Shown: positions 1 through 12,695 of the stretch, one piece after another
How the letters are laid out: each line of letters opens with the position of its first letter
Position numbering within the stretch: position 1 is the stretch's first letter
From: Sphagnum magellanicum
Taxonomy: Eukaryota > Streptophyta > Sphagnopsida > Sphagnales > Sphagnaceae
Direction of reading: 5' to 3'
Length of the DNA stretch: 64,000 bases
Assembly: GCA_021904315.1 (NCBI GenBank)
Contig: CM038908.1
Location: forward strand, 17,752,501-17,816,500
The notes under the pieces: generated by a model
Database searches by the model: none
Told to the model about the DNA's origin: nothing
Seen by the model: the letters and a program-made list of their open reading frames with translations, nothing else
Translations under genes and position numbers: made by a program

Positions 1-132
1 CTCAAAACCAGCCGCAAGAGTTCGAAGTAGCGAACATCGGATAACCGAAGATCTTACCGACAGCCGTCGACGACGATTGTCAGAGAAAACTTGAGAGATT
101 ACTAGGAAACAAGCCTGCTGGAGCGTTGCCAT
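1..132 (-). CDS. Possible 5' end of a gene leaving the window (N-terminal targeting-like peptide)
   Basis: On the minus strand an ATG at 132-130, in good context (G at -3, G at +4), opens a frame that stays open for all 44 codons to the window edge. The peptide begins MATLQQACFLVISQVF. It then becomes rich in Arg and Ser with almost no acidic residues (one Asp, one Glu), as in plastid or mitochondrial targeting peptides. A GTAAG donor-like string at 58-54 could end a first exon after about 25 codons. The stretch is GC- and CpG-richer than the AT-rich DNA to its right, like the first exon of the malate dehydrogenase gene in this window. No family can be recognised from so short a piece. It may be only untranslated leader. 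Confidence 0.3.
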   Translation of the reverse strand, partial: MATLQQACFLVISQVFSDNRRRRLSVRSSVIRCSLLRTLAAGFE

Positions 133-420
133 CTCTGTGTCGTTCTCTACGAGGACGGAAATCAATCACATCGGCCCGAATTTCTCTTCACCGCGGATTT
201 TTTGACACGACGATGGAGCAGACAATTTACAGCCGCCCGAATGCCTGCCCACCATCACTCTCTCTTGAGGATGAAGCCGGTGAACATCAAAGTCTCTGAA
301 TTTGGAGCCTAATTGAGGAGCAGCGGTCGACAAGAAGAGGGAAGCGCGGGCGATGGCCACACCCCCGCGACCTTTCTCTACAAAGCGCACTCCTGAGCTC
401 CTTGTTCTGGCCTAAATGCA
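133..420 (-). promoter_or_regulatory. GC-rich leader/promoter-like region upstream of the edge gene
   Basis: CpG-containing, GC-richer DNA ends rather abruptly near 420, where AT-rich intergenic sequence begins. It lies directly upstream of the minus-strand ATG at 132. This is what a 5' UTR plus core promoter of a plant gene would look like, but no specific TATA or initiator element was identified. A 74-codon minus-strand frame (390-166) lies inside it and shows no recognisable motif. Confidence 0.25.
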
Positions 421-529
421 AATTTCAACCATTCCTTCCTGGCCGGTCATGTGGCATTTTTGGAACCCGCTTTTACCCGTGATGTACGGATATCAGCAGA
501 GTGCTTCTAGTATCGCAAGGACCATTGTT

Positions 530-840
530 GGGCCGGTTAAAACTACCGGTTCTGGTTCCGACTAGTAAAAGCTGGACTAGAACTGGGTCTGATTTCTGGA
601 ACCATAACCAGAATTAGGTTTTAAAACTGGATCCGGTTCTGGAACTGGAACCAAACCGGGACTCAGTTCTAGAACAGGAACTGGAATTTTTTTAATAATA
701 TTTTTTAGTGGGAAAATTGTATGGAACCTAGGGTTAACTGGTAGTTGACTGTTGGGTTATCCGGGTCTGATTTCCAGAACTGGGACCTAAATTATTTTTC
801 TCCGGACCCAGGGTTCCATTTTTTGGGAACTGGAACGAGG
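530..840. repeat. Degenerate GGTTCTGGAACC-type short repeats
   Basis: About 300 bp built from variants of 'ggttctggaactgg' and its complement, such as 'accggttctggttccg', 'gatccggttctggaactgg' and 'gttctagaacaggaactgg'. Many copies are partly palindromic. Nothing in it looks coding. Confidence 0.5.
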
Positions 841-3800
841 CACAGAGGCCCCCCTTGGTGGGAGGGGAAGGGCTCTTTGGCCAGTGGCTATTTCTTGGTG
901 AAGTGGTAACATTTGAGGAAATAATTCATTCTCGGCTGAATTTGTAAAATGATCTTTGCAAGTTTTTTTTCCATGCTAATTTGAAGTCAAAACAATATTA
1001 AGCGATATTGACTGCAGTTTTTAATGATGTCATTAGAGAACGAACCTTCAGATCAAAATAAGCTACAACCATGGTGTGTTTTTGACCCAAAATAAATAAA
1101 TTAATGTGATTCATACAAAGGTTCTTTTTGAAGAAAATGGTCAGAAAAACATCTGATTTTGAGGAATTGTTTTTTTGAAATCGTTAGATTTAGATAGTAG
1201 GGTAAAACAGTGAGTTGCAGCATGCTACTAAAATACAATATAATTCCTGATCCTAGGTGAAGATGTAGTTAAAATATTTAATTTTGAAGGAAAGTGAAAA
1301 TAAGTAAAGTTTATTTGAAATCAAAAATTTGTATAGTTATTTTAGTGTTTGGCATGTGGAACAATTATCTCCAAATTGGAAAGAAGAACAAATAATAAAG
1401 TCCATTTTTGAACCTTTAAGTTTGTACCTTGAAATGAATAAGAGACATGTCTTTATTTGAAGAACATATGCTTGACGTTTTAAAAATGTGATATGAGTTG
1501 AGATTAGCCTTTTACTAATTTGAAGGTTGTAAAAGACCTAAACAAACCCTTAAGAAAAGTAGAAGATGGGCATCATATATAAGAAATGTGCCATTGGTTT
1601 CATATATTTGTTTCAATGTGTCATTGCTATACAAGTGTTTTGTATTACTTGTAATGCAAAAACTGAATGTTAATGTAAAAGTAAACACAAGAGTTTACTT
1701 CAAAGAAGTTGTTAGTGAGCTTGACAAAAGATTACAAAGCATTAATAAATTCCTTTGTTTCTAATACTAAATTGACAATTCGATAGTGTACAACAAAAAG
1801 TCATCATGCCCTTTAATTTTGTGATCATAACGGACAACATAGATAGTTAAAGTTCAGTAATTTGAAGGTTGTCCAAGACCTAAAAAAAGCCTTAAAAAAG
1901 TAAAGGATGGGTATCACATATAAGAAATGTGGCACTGGTTTAATATTTCTATCTATAACATGACATTCACAAAAGTGAAACCAAACGGCTCTTGTGTTCC
2001 TTCAAGGATTGAAAATATCTATCATAATCTTTGAAGGGATTAGTTGATACACGTGTTATGATGGCATATCAAGTGTCTTGATTTGATGTGGGTTTCAACC
2101 TAGCCAAACATAATCCCATGTTTAAATGTTGAGGTTTGGTGATTGACATTTGGATTACGTTAGTCATGGCATTTATGTTTGTTGTGAAGGACAAAAGGTG
2201 AAACATCCCCTTCACCTTTTGCATATTCCAAAGTTCCAAATAATGAAAATAAGGGAAGAGGAGATTATCTGGGAAGATGGAGAAGGATATTGTGATGTGG
2301 AAGATGATCTTAGTGTGTGTGAGTGTGATGAATTGGAGGGCAACTTGTGTCGTTGTGAAAGACATTATGTTTTCGGTGAACTACTTTTCAATGGAGGGCC
2401 TTGTGTTGTTTTCAAGACATATTGAATCTAACATGCATTGTAGGTTCATATTCAATTGTTTGCATTTGTTGCACACATGGTTTTTCATGAATGATGAAAT
2501 GTTTTCAACACACCTAATAACTTGTAGGCTTGCAATTGATTATGGATGAAAAAATATTAAATGCAACAATCAATCAATTAAAGATTTGTTTTATTTTGTC
2601 TTTGTCTAAAAGGAAGTTGCAAAGTATGCAAAAATTTCACCTTCAAAGTTGTATGGAAAAGAAATATGGTTCAAGTTGCTTGTGCACCTACTCCATTGGT
2701 GGAAGTCATGAATCAAAATGATGCAAATGTTAATGCAATGCTTATGGACAAGGTGATGTGGTTGGTTCCTTGCATCCCATGCTCTTAAAATGTTTGAGTT
2801 TTTGCTATTTTAAAAACATTTGTGTTAAAATATTGTTGGGCCTTGCCAAAGATGCCACAAAATACAACTTTTCAAGTAATTCTTGTGTGCATTCCAACAA
2901 TGTTAGTAGGTGAACAACAAATAGCAAGTGGTGAACATGTGAGTGGGTGAGCAAGTTTAAGGGAGCAAGAAAGAATCTTTTGAACATATTCCATGTCATA
3001 TCATTGAATATTATTTAAATATTTTCATGCCATGTGGATTTTCTTTTTGTGACATGACAAAATATTCTTTGACAAAGCCATAAATATTTTGGCACGCGGA
3101 CAAGGGTTCAACATAAAAACACAAACTATTCTACCAATGGTTGTATTTATTTGTTCAAATGGTGTTTTTGATTTGAAATGTTAATGTGGGAAGGTTTTGA
3201 AAAATGAAAACTTTAGATTGGGTTAAACATTATAAACAAATGAATTTGATCACAAATGTAACACAAAGGTTCACAATGTCACCAAATCTTGTTGTAGAAC
3301 TTAAATGCACCGCCTTCAAAGCATTCATCACAACTAAAATATATTATTTTTTCAAGTATGATGAAACTATAATATAGTCCAAAATTGAATTACTAAATCC
3401 ATACCATGTCATATTATCACATCATAATGTTTGTGCTTGGAAAATATGTTATATATTCATCCATTCCTTGATGGTTGGACATTTATAGGGGCACAATAGT
3501 TGCTAGGATAAACAATTTACTAGCCTCTTAGTTATTGGTGTACTATTGTTTTAAATTGAACACTAAAAATTATCTCACCTTTTCAGCCCAACAAGATGTA
3601 GGCCAATTGGTTGCATTTGTAGGCCTATTGAAATTATGTGTGTGCAGGCACTTGGCAATTGTTTGTAATAGAAGGCTCACCTCCAAATAGATTTTGAGGA
3701 TTATTCTTGTGTTTAGAATAAAAGAGAAACCCAACTTTTTTGAGACATGACACCTCCTTTTGAGTTAGGTCGACACTGTGTCAAACAACCATATAATTGA

Positions 3801-6160
3801 AACTTGCAACTTAGCAGCAACAAAATTTTGTGCAAACCCACCCACACAACAACTTAAGTCATCAAGATTGAAATGTGTTTATGATGCTCCAAAGTTCTAG
3901 TTTAAAATTAAACTCATAAATTAGAATAATATGGAGTTGGAGTCCCAATTGTTGTTTTTTGTGAAGTGATTTTGGATACACACTTGGCACTTGTATTTTT
4001 TTGCAATGCAAAACATTACATTACGAAATTAAGTGGGCACCGATCAATATGCCACCTGCCATCCTCACATATAATTTCTAAACCACCTTGAAAAACTATA
4101 AAATATATATTATGTGAACTACATGGCGACCGATGGGGAAAATGTTCTTTAAATTCCCAACAATTGCAATGCTCAAATATCACAAGAGACAAAAAACAAG
4201 AAGAGGATACCATGAAAAGCAAGAGAAAGAATGCAAACAATAGAGAACCTAGACTTGTAACCTCGAGAACTAAAGCCAAGGTTAACTTTTTACTCTAAAC
4301 CTGGGCCAGACCCTTAACTTTGATAATCAAATTCAAGGTTAACTTTTTGCCCTACTTGAGGTTCAAGGTCAAAACAATTATCATTTTACGCGGTTTTCTC
4401 TTGCCGAAGGACCAACACCGTTTTAATCGGTTCTCTCTTGCCAAAGGACCAACACTTCTAACTTTTCACAAGGGATGAGAACCATCAATTTCAATGTAAG
4501 AACCTGCCCAAAACCCTAGGGATATCATGTGAGATATAATACCCACCCAACATTGATCTAAACCCTTAATTTGCTCTCTCCTATGTAATCATCATCTATT
4601 AGCTTGATATTTTTCCCACTAGCAACTTCTTCAGCTTTTCAAACACACTTTAATACCAATGTTGAGAAAAGGGTCCTTTTTGTCCTAATGAATTCTCAAA
4701 CCAAAAGATGAACTTGCTATATTATTGCAAACACAAATTCTAACCAAAAGATGTATCTGCTATACTATTGCAAACACATATTTGATATGTTATCTCAAGC
4801 ACTCATAACTACTGCAATGGGGGGACAACATATCCAATGTGGTGCAATTTTCTTTTCCCAAAGAAAGGGCCAGTAGGTAAGGGTCAAGTATGTGGTAAGT
4901 ACTGAAACCGTTTCTAATGTGAGGTCATTCTCAATGGTTCTAGCTGAGGCAATACTAGCCTTAGACAGCCCAGTATGGACCCAAGGTAATATGCTCGTCG
5001 TATGAAGAGACTTGTGTAAAATTGGTACAAGGCAAAAATTCATCACACAAAAAAGACAAGTGAGCCATTTTCCCAAATTTTTCTTCAAAAAGTCCAAAGA
5101 TAGCAAAAAACTCATCACAAAAACACCACTGAGCCATGACGTGCATGCCAGCATTTCCCAGCTAATACAGTAGAGCTGATCAAGGTGAACAAGACATTAC
5201 TTGTGCTAATTTGAATAGCTTTTTCATGTCAAAGTACATCTCAAAATAATTTTTAGGTCTCAATTTTGAGTTCATGTTGAGTAATGTACTGGGTACAATG
5301 TGGACCCAAAGTGAACAGTGAACCAGCAGCCATGGATGCACCATGAGGGATGATGCATGGCAGATGGACAAGAAACACTTTTCCATTGGGTTCCAATTAC
5401 CTAGCTAACCACGATGGTTAAATTAGATCAGTTGTTGCTTTTACCTACCTCCCTACTAACAACACACAAGCCTTTACTTATGTGTAAACATCTACATCCA
5501 TTCCTACTACATATCACACCAATAATATACACAAGGTTATCAAGGTGAAAGCCAATGTCAACTCAGTTGAGGTTCAACAACTCACAAGCCTATTACCTGT
5601 GTATTAACCATCTAAATGCATCTATTCACCTAGTATCCACCTATAACCATACCTACCTGTATAGAGCTACCTACAGGACCTATCCTTTACAGGACAGTTC
5701 ATTGAGGTGAAACCCCAGATCTACTCAGTTGGGGTTTCATCCACAACTGAGTCATGACGGGCTTCAAACAGATGGTCCTTTCTATTATGTCATAAATCAA
5801 ATGTGACACTCGTTTTATGCAATCTAGAACAATGTAAGGTGATTCACTGATACAGTTGATAGTTCAATCTACATCTTAACAATGCATCTTTGAAGTTTAT
5901 GTTAAAAATTGCACTGGCTCACCAATACCAATATCAGAATAGCATTGTCCACTTCAGCTATTATGTAACTTGATTTCTGGAATTCACAATTCTCAAAATG
6001 AGTTGCCAAATTAGAACCTTATACAAAAATCAGAGCAAAAAACTCAGGTTAAACTTCATAACCATCTTTAGCATTTGGTAGATAGTTAACTCCACCTAAT
6101 AACATATATACACAAATGAAATAAGGACTGTGTAAACAAATATAATGTTAGATGTAAAGT
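841..6160. other. AT-rich intergenic region without a recognised gene
   Basis: This stretch holds only short or low-complexity frames. The longest is a 119-codon minus-strand frame at 5154-4795 with no recognisable motif. Internal structure includes a ~85-bp direct repeat (1515-1600 and 1857-1943), a two-copy ~37-bp repeat near 4390-4470 ('ctcttgcc-aaggaccaacac') and a two-copy ~55-bp repeat near 4690-4785 ('accaaaagatg...attgcaaacaca'). None of these indicates a gene. Confidence 0.5.
1515..1943. repeat. Dispersed direct repeat, two ~85-bp copies
   Basis: The block 'aatttgaaggttgt..aagacctaaa' at 1518 recurs at 1859. Similarity continues through 'gatgggcatcatatataaga' (first copy) and 'gatgggtatcacatataaga' (second copy). 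The copies lie ~343 bp apart in direct orientation and have diverged by several substitutions. They could be remains of a longer tandem duplication or of two insertions of one element. Confidence 0.6.
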
Positions 6161-6496
6161 GCCTAACAAAACTGGAAAAATGTCAGGTAATACTCCAACT
6201 GTGTATTCAGAAATACCATCTCAGTATTCAATATCATGGTGACAAAACTAAAGCTCTCAACATCCAGTAACACATTTGAGTTGGGTTGCCACCAAGAGCC
6301 AGGCAGTGTACACTGGCGCTCCATATTTCCAAGAAATCTTATTACATAGCACAAGGCCTGATAGGATCCAGGATCTAGGTCCACACCAGAGGATGAGAGA
6401 GTGCTGTAGAGATGACTGTCCCACTTCCAATTTTTTCTCAAACCTAATTGCATTAGGAGGTACCTGGTTTGTAATAAGCCGTTGGAAAAGACTTAT

Positions 6497-9400
6497 TCAA
6501 GTGTGTTGTGGCTTGACAAAATCCAATCCCTTCTGTATTGAAGACTGCAATTCCTCCTTCAAGGCCTCAAGGCCTTTCTGTTCATAGTCAGAAAGACTGC
6601 CCAACTCTAGCACCTCCTCAACTCCATTTCTCCCTAACCGCACCTGCCAACCAAAATGTTTGCCCTCAAGAAACTGCAAAAAGAGATCTCGATGGGGTGA
6701 AAAATGGCCATCTCCAGTTTGGATGTGAAAGTTTTCTCTATTTGATTTTACCAATTCACTTGGAGAATAATGTAAATCTAAGTAAGATACTCCACATACA
6801 CATCTAAAGCAAACCAAAATCAGCCACGAGCAAATGACCAATGATAGAGGAATACAAGATTAAACCAAATAAACATAAAATTTGCATTGAATTGTAATCA
6901 AAATCTGGCTATCTTGATACACATGGCTAGTAAATAGAACAATAGAATTCACATAATCAAAAAACCTCTTAGCCATGTGGCTGCAAGTAGGAGAGAAAGG
7001 TGACACCTTTGATGAGAAGAAAGGCAGATTAGTAATATCAGATGCCACATAGCTGCACTGGATATTCTCCACACCATTTAGGCCCTTGAGACAGGCTTCC
7101 GCAAAAAGAGCTCCAGCATAGCTACACCATTCCCAAACCCACTTACTCTAAGCTGGTTCTTCACCTGACAGATTTAACTTTTATAAACAATCTACAAAAT
7201 CACCTTTTCATGATGAGCAGCTCCACCAAAAGATGAAGTAAAATATTTTTTCAGGTCTATTTAAAAAACAGTGTCACAATAGAATCAAACCAAACTGGTC
7301 TGACATGTTCCTGAGGTTTTATTCGTCAAATGCACCAGAACTTGAAATAGAGCCAATCAAGAACATAAAAGGGAAGAAACTTGAGAAGAATCAAGGAACA
7401 GGGCACTTACGCCATAGATAGAGTAGCAGACCCTTTACCAGCCTTTGCCTGCACAACTTCAGTACCACCATCTTGTGTGCGCTTGGTAAGTGCTTCAATC
7501 TCATCATCTGTCAATTGAACCTTTGGAGAGGCCTGCAGTGACCATAGATGCATAATCCCTATTAAGTATTGACAGAAGAATGAAGCAAGAGGCAAGATGA
7601 ACTTCCAACTAAAAAGCTACCCTGCTCCATAACCTGCAGAGGAAGCTTAAAATAAGCACATTATTTAGCTAGCTCTTGGGTAACAGCCTTCATCATCATA
7701 CATAGCAAGTTCCAGTATGTCATGAATGCCTAGGCATTTTCTGAAATAAGGTGGTCAGCACCCTCCTAACCAAACAAATGGTCTTCCAAAGAATAGTGCT
7801 TGCCAACAACCACTATGTGCTGCCACCACTTATGCATATTTCTAGCACCCTTGGATCTAAAAAGTGTCTGGGTGCTGCTTGTAAGGTGCCATCTTCAGGG
7901 TTTCCAATGCATCGTCAAGAGGAAACAATGTTGACATTTATATACTCAACTTCATGCCGGACTCAACCAGCACTAGGTAATGAGAAGAACCAGGCAACAG
8001 CTTTAACAGCTAGAGAAGCAGTAATCAGAAGTTGGTTGCAAAAAATGAAGTCATGCTATTAGACAATTTGATCAGAACTATCACCCTCACACAACCTTGG
8101 TGTCTGTAAGTGGAAGATAATATGTCAATGTCAAGACAATGCCGGCACACATTCTCTGCAACTGACACAATGCACTCTTCATCCAGACATGGTAGATTAA
8201 ATGCCAGCATGTTACCTGAGAGAAAAGAGGAAGAATGGTGATTCCAGCATGGCCACCCACAACAGGGACATTCACCTCTGCATAATCCCCATGCAGAAGT
8301 ATGTTGAAACCATTGAATAACTATTGACACCATTTTCTTGTCCAGTAATATATGAAGTTAAAAGGCAATGAACCAAGTCAGTTAAATTTACAATGAGGTT
8401 TGCAAAAACCTGCCTCGCCAGCTCACTACAGCTTCAATAGCTACTGCAACCTAATTGTTCAATATGACATTTCAACTGAGAATAACATTCTATTACCCTT
8501 CCTTACATTCAGCAGTGAGAGGACTCTCAAACAAAAACTAGGAGAGTAAAGCACATACCTCGCACTGGTAGTCCTTTCAATACTGAATAGAAGGTCCTTG
8601 CTCGTACTACATCCAAGGTAGTTACACCAAAGAGCTTCCTTGAGTCATAAGTGCCGTGCAGCTTGAAGACTTCAGCAGCTATTGGCACAGTTGAGTTCAC
8701 AGGATTACTGATCATGTTTACCAGTGCCTGCATCACAGTTGATCCAAATTTTCCATTACTAGAATCAGATTCCCCTGGCCATAATGGAATCTTTATGGCC
8801 AAAGTGATTGATGACAGAATTTATATAAGTTTCAGGTTAAAAGCTCAGAAGATCATCCTAGCAGGTGCATAGTTACTTGTGAGCACAACTACTAGTGAGT
8901 ACACACCTTCACTGGAATCCACCTAATGCTTCCTGATCCCATACTTGAGACCTAAATCCACCAAAGGCAAAACCTTGAACCTCTGACCTCTTCAAGAGGT
9001 TTAAGTGTGCCATGACCACTAATGATTGATTTCAGTATACTACCATCTGTTATGATAGAGCCACAGTGATAGGGTAAAACATACCTCTGGACAGTGTTCA
9101 GCAATGGCAGTGCAAAGGCCCTTCACAATTCCAGCATTGATCTTGAACAGATCATCACGAGTCATGCCAGGTTTGCGTGGCACTCCAGCAGGGATTATGA
9201 CCAGGTCACACCCTTTCAAAGCCTTTGCTAGATCTGCCTCACCAGCAAACCCCTCCACCTGAAAAACCAGAATTGTCTACTAAGAATGACTGTGTATGTA
9301 GTGTTTAAATTAATCATGTGTAAATGTCCAGGGGCAGAAGTCATATTCATGTTCTGAACAAAGTGGCAGTTGGGAAGCTGAACCTACTCAATGCCCAGGA

Positions 9401-10156
9401 CGAGACATGCAAACAGGTTCTGCACAAGATACAAGAGTTCCTGACAGGATTTGCTCTTTATCTATGCTGTTGACACTTCTGCTAGTCAGAGACAGAGGTT
9501 CAAAATTCAGAGATGCAATTCAGACGTTACTTCCTCACCTTGATGCATCAGCAAGAATGAAGGATATCAAAGCCCTAAATTATATTCCATAAGTCTTTCT
9601 CAATGCGGACCACTCTTAGAGCTTACTTCAAACAGGCTTAGTATTAAGTACAATTCTCCACTGTCTGCATCTCATCTAGCGCATTACGCCGTGTAACCAC
9701 AAAGCTCCGAGTAACCTAACCGATGACCGAAAGACTGAACACACAATGAGGAATGGCCATGAGAAGGAAAAACAGGATCGGCAGCTGCCGATCTCTGCTA
9801 AGGAGGGATCCGATTTGCCGTCAAGGAAAGAAGGATTACAAAAGAGAAAGAAGGCCGGAGATATATAAACACTGCGCGAGAAAGATAATACTCACCGTTG
9901 CGGTAGTGTCGACATGGCTGATATCGGCAGCGACGCCAGGAGTTCCCGCAATATCATACAAAGAGAGATCGGTCACCAGGGGATTGAGCTTCATGAGAAG
10001 CCCTAGAGGTTGTCCAATTCCTCCTGCGGCTCCCAACACCGCCACCTTCCGCCTGGGAGAGCTGGAGCTCGAAATGCATCTCGTTTGCGCCGGGCTTTTG
10101 GCAGCAGACACGACGTACCTCTTCAAGAGAACAGCGACCGATCTTCTTGCTGCCAT
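6497..10156 (-). CDS. mMDH: NAD-dependent malate dehydrogenase, mitochondrial, 7 exons, 349 aa
   Basis: Catalyses malate + NAD+ = oxaloacetate + NADH in the mitochondrial matrix (TCA cycle). Coding exons, in order: 10156-9896, 9258-9085, 8727-8559, 8277-8216, 7532-7411, 7121-7007, 6643-6497. All six introns are GT-AG and the joined frame is uninterrupted. Residues 1-36 are rich in Arg, Ser and Ala and lack acidic residues, as expected of a mitochondrial presequence; no RLx5HL peroxisomal signal is seen. The NAD-binding GAAGGIG is at 42-48. The substrate loop [12 protein letters not shown] has R115 and R121. D184/R187 lie in TTLDVVR and the catalytic H211 in GGHAG, with the spacing known for bacterial and mitochondrial enzymes. 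Length suits plant mitochondrial enzymes. The ATG at 10156 was chosen because it starts the presequence; an in-frame start at 10258 would add a tail unlike the family. The gene looks intact. Confidence 0.95.
8880..9030 (-). repeat. Possible tRNA-derived SINE fragment inside malate dehydrogenase intron 2
   Basis: Read on the minus strand, intron 2 contains 'tggcacacttaaacc' (A-box-like) followed ~30 bases later by 'gaggttcaagg' (B-box-like), the arrangement of an RNA polymerase III internal promoter. No poly-A tail or target duplication could be confirmed. It may be chance. Confidence 0.2.
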
Positions 10157-10480
10157 TTTCTTCACGGATCTGACTTCGACGACGACAGTCGCAACAAAAA
10201 AATCTCCGGCAGGAAATGCCAACAAAGCCTCGCGTTCTCTAGTCCCCGCACCGCACACGTAGGAGCGAGGCGAAGCGCAAGGGACATCTTTCCCTCAACT
10301 CCGTCGTCTTTCACAACCGACGCCTCAGATTCTTCGATACCATTTCATCCGCTGCACTCCAGCACGCCACGTCATAGTTTGAGAGGAGGTGCATTCACAT
10401 TTGCAGTGTTATTCCCAGTACTGATTGCTCATGAGGTTTACCTTCACCCAAATGCAAGTAATTGTTTGAAGGTGGGTAAA
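10157..10480 (-). promoter_or_regulatory. GC-rich 5' leader and proximal promoter region of the malate dehydrogenase gene
   Basis: The GC-rich, CpG-bearing composition of exon 1 continues about 300 bp upstream of the start codon and then falls to the AT-rich background. This marks the 5' UTR/promoter. No TATA box at a convincing distance was identified. Open frames on the plus strand here (9753-10262, 10010-10483) are by-products of the GC-rich composition and of the antisense of exon 1. Confidence 0.4.
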
Positions 10481-10483
10481 TAG

Positions 10484-11950
10484 AGGGTATATGAAAAAAC
10501 CATCTTGCAGCTATATATATGGAGTTCACAACAAGGGAATGTAATTGATATGTTATGTATCCCTAGTATCTGGCCTTGTTCGTGTACATTATTTGTGCTA
10601 CATTCACACTTCATGTCACGTCAATGTCAAATGAAAATCTAGGTGGCATGCAATGTTAAATAGGTGATAGTTTAGTGTTAAGTGAATGTTAACTTAACAT
10701 AAAATTTTCATTGTAAGTAAGTTTAGGGTAGAGAGGCCAGTCATAGTACATTTTAAGGACAAAGAAGCTGTTGGCAATCTCATGAGACTTTGGTCGGATC
10801 TGAGGTCCAAAGATGGATTGTAGAGGAAGTTTGGGTGCACCTAGTGCGCTTTAGATCGTCTAATCTGGACTTAAAATGCAAAAGTTATGGGCTTTGGAAG
10901 GTCTCAGCATCATTGAAAAAAAATTCAAGAATCATCAAACAGCAAGCCTCCCTACCTTCAAACAATGCACATCTTATAAACAAACATTCTAACATTGACA
11001 CTTGTCAAAAATCTACCTTATCATCAAACATGCACATTCTCAAACTGATCACAAACATTGAAAAAACCCATCCTTTTTAATCAATGGTTCAAATTGAAAC
11101 CTCAAAAAAGGGCAAAAACCTAACTTTAAAGGTTATCAAACCTTAAATGTTTAAGAAACCCGGACTAGGTAGTTGCTCTCCTTTGTGGTGCCACTCCAAA
11201 ACCTTGAAACCAATTCCCCTTATCCTCTCCTCTCTCCACACTTAGAAGCCCATGATTCTCATTCTTTCTCGGATCTCATTTGCAAGTTCAAAGGCATTTT
11301 CTCGCGAAGCTCTTTTGACAATGGTGACTAGCTTATCTCTTTCCCTCAATGTTCGTGTTTCTTTGTTACGATTCTATACATCACCTTTGACCATCTTTAA
11401 TGCCATGTGTTTCGTACATGTGTAGGTGGTGGCGTAGTTTGAGGCACCTCTTGAGTTTGTGAACTTGTGTAGACACCTACGTTTGATTTCCCCACATTGT
11501 CTTGTGCTTGTTCTAATAAGGACATTTCACTTCTTGTGCTTGTGTTCTTTCACAATATTGCTAGTGATGTTCGGCTTGTGCTTTTTGCACGTAATTACCC
11601 TAGTTCCAATCAAAACATTGTGCTTCTTGCACTTCTATTCTTTATAGTGTTGCTAGTGATGTTCTTGTTGCATCTTTTGTGCCTCTATCCTTTGGCAGTG
11701 CCTATGCATTCGTGATTATGTTTTCAACACACTATTACAAAAATGGGGTGCAATTCATTAGATTAAATCACTATAGGACTTTAAAAGTGAAATAAGTTCA
11801 TTGTATTTTAATGATTTCACCCTAGTTCAAGTTATATCATTATAATATCATTACGTAAATATCGTGTTTCATTACTAGTTGACATAATTCATTATTATAA
11901 TTTACTATAGTAAATAGGTTTATTTCTATCTTATTTTAAATACCCTATAT
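10484..11950. other. Intergenic, no recognised gene
   Basis: AT-rich spacer upstream of the malate dehydrogenase gene. 11450-11715 contains loosely repeated 'cttgtgcttgttct' and 'gttgctagtgatgttc' strings, which create overlapping low-complexity frames of 62 and 72 codons. I see no protein motif. Confidence 0.4.
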
Positions 11951-12690
11951 ATGTTACTTTATGATATACCCTCTATTATTTTAGGCTAGTTTAGTTATTC
12001 TAACTTATACCCTACTTTATTATAAGTTATTATATGCTTTTAAATTATTTTAAATTAAATTATTCAACTAACCTTAAGCTATACCTTAAATTATTTTATT
12101 TTTAATTTATTTTTGTTATTTCAAGTTATACGTTAAATTATTCAAGGTCATTATATTTTATGTTATTATAAATTATTTTATCTTAAGTATAATAACTTAA
12201 AATAATTTAAAATAATTTACAAGAAAATAACTACTAATAGCCTATGATATTATAACATATAATATTCAACAATAACTTATAATATAATAGCCATTAATAA
12301 TCGTAATAGAACCTATAATAACCACAAATAGAATAGTCACCAATAACCATTAATAAAATAGCCATCAATATGCACTAATATAATAACCATTAATAACCAC
12401 CAATATCCACCAATAATTATTAATAGCCTATGATAATTTAACCTAAATAACCATTAATAACCACCAATAGAATAATTATTAATAGCCATTAATAGAATAA
12501 CCACCAATAAAATAATAATTAATAGCCATTGATAGAATAATTACCAATAGCCATTAATAGCCACCAATAGCTATATTTTAAAATTGTCAAAAATAATCTA
12601 AGGTGAAATAATTTACAATAGATAAAAAAACTTAAATTGAAATAACTTATGATAGCCTATAATTGCTAATAATAACATAAGGTGAAATAA
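11950..12690. repeat. Simple AT-rich tract built from 'aataaccattaatagccacc' variants
   Basis: The region starts as nearly pure AT ('ttattttaaattattt' variants). From about 12200 it becomes dozens of degenerate copies of 'aataacca', 'ttaatagcca' and 'ccaccaatag'. It forms the left flank of the long inverted repeat at 12696-13450. A related tract ('aataaccaaaaatagctt', 'agggtgaaata') forms the right flank. Confidence 0.65.
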
Positions 12691-12695
12691 CGTTC

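Noticed and set aside
166..390. 74-codon minus-strand ORF
   Set aside because: Upstream of a better-context ATG at 132; motif-free and more likely leader sequence.
4795..5154. 119-codon minus-strand ORF
   Set aside because: No recognisable domain, overlapping alternative frames, no gene-like composition; kept only as a note in the intergenic entry.
9753..10262. 169-codon plus-strand ORF (and the overlapping 10010-10483 ORF)
   Set aside because: Antisense to exon 1 and the GC-rich leader of the malate dehydrogenase gene; no motif.
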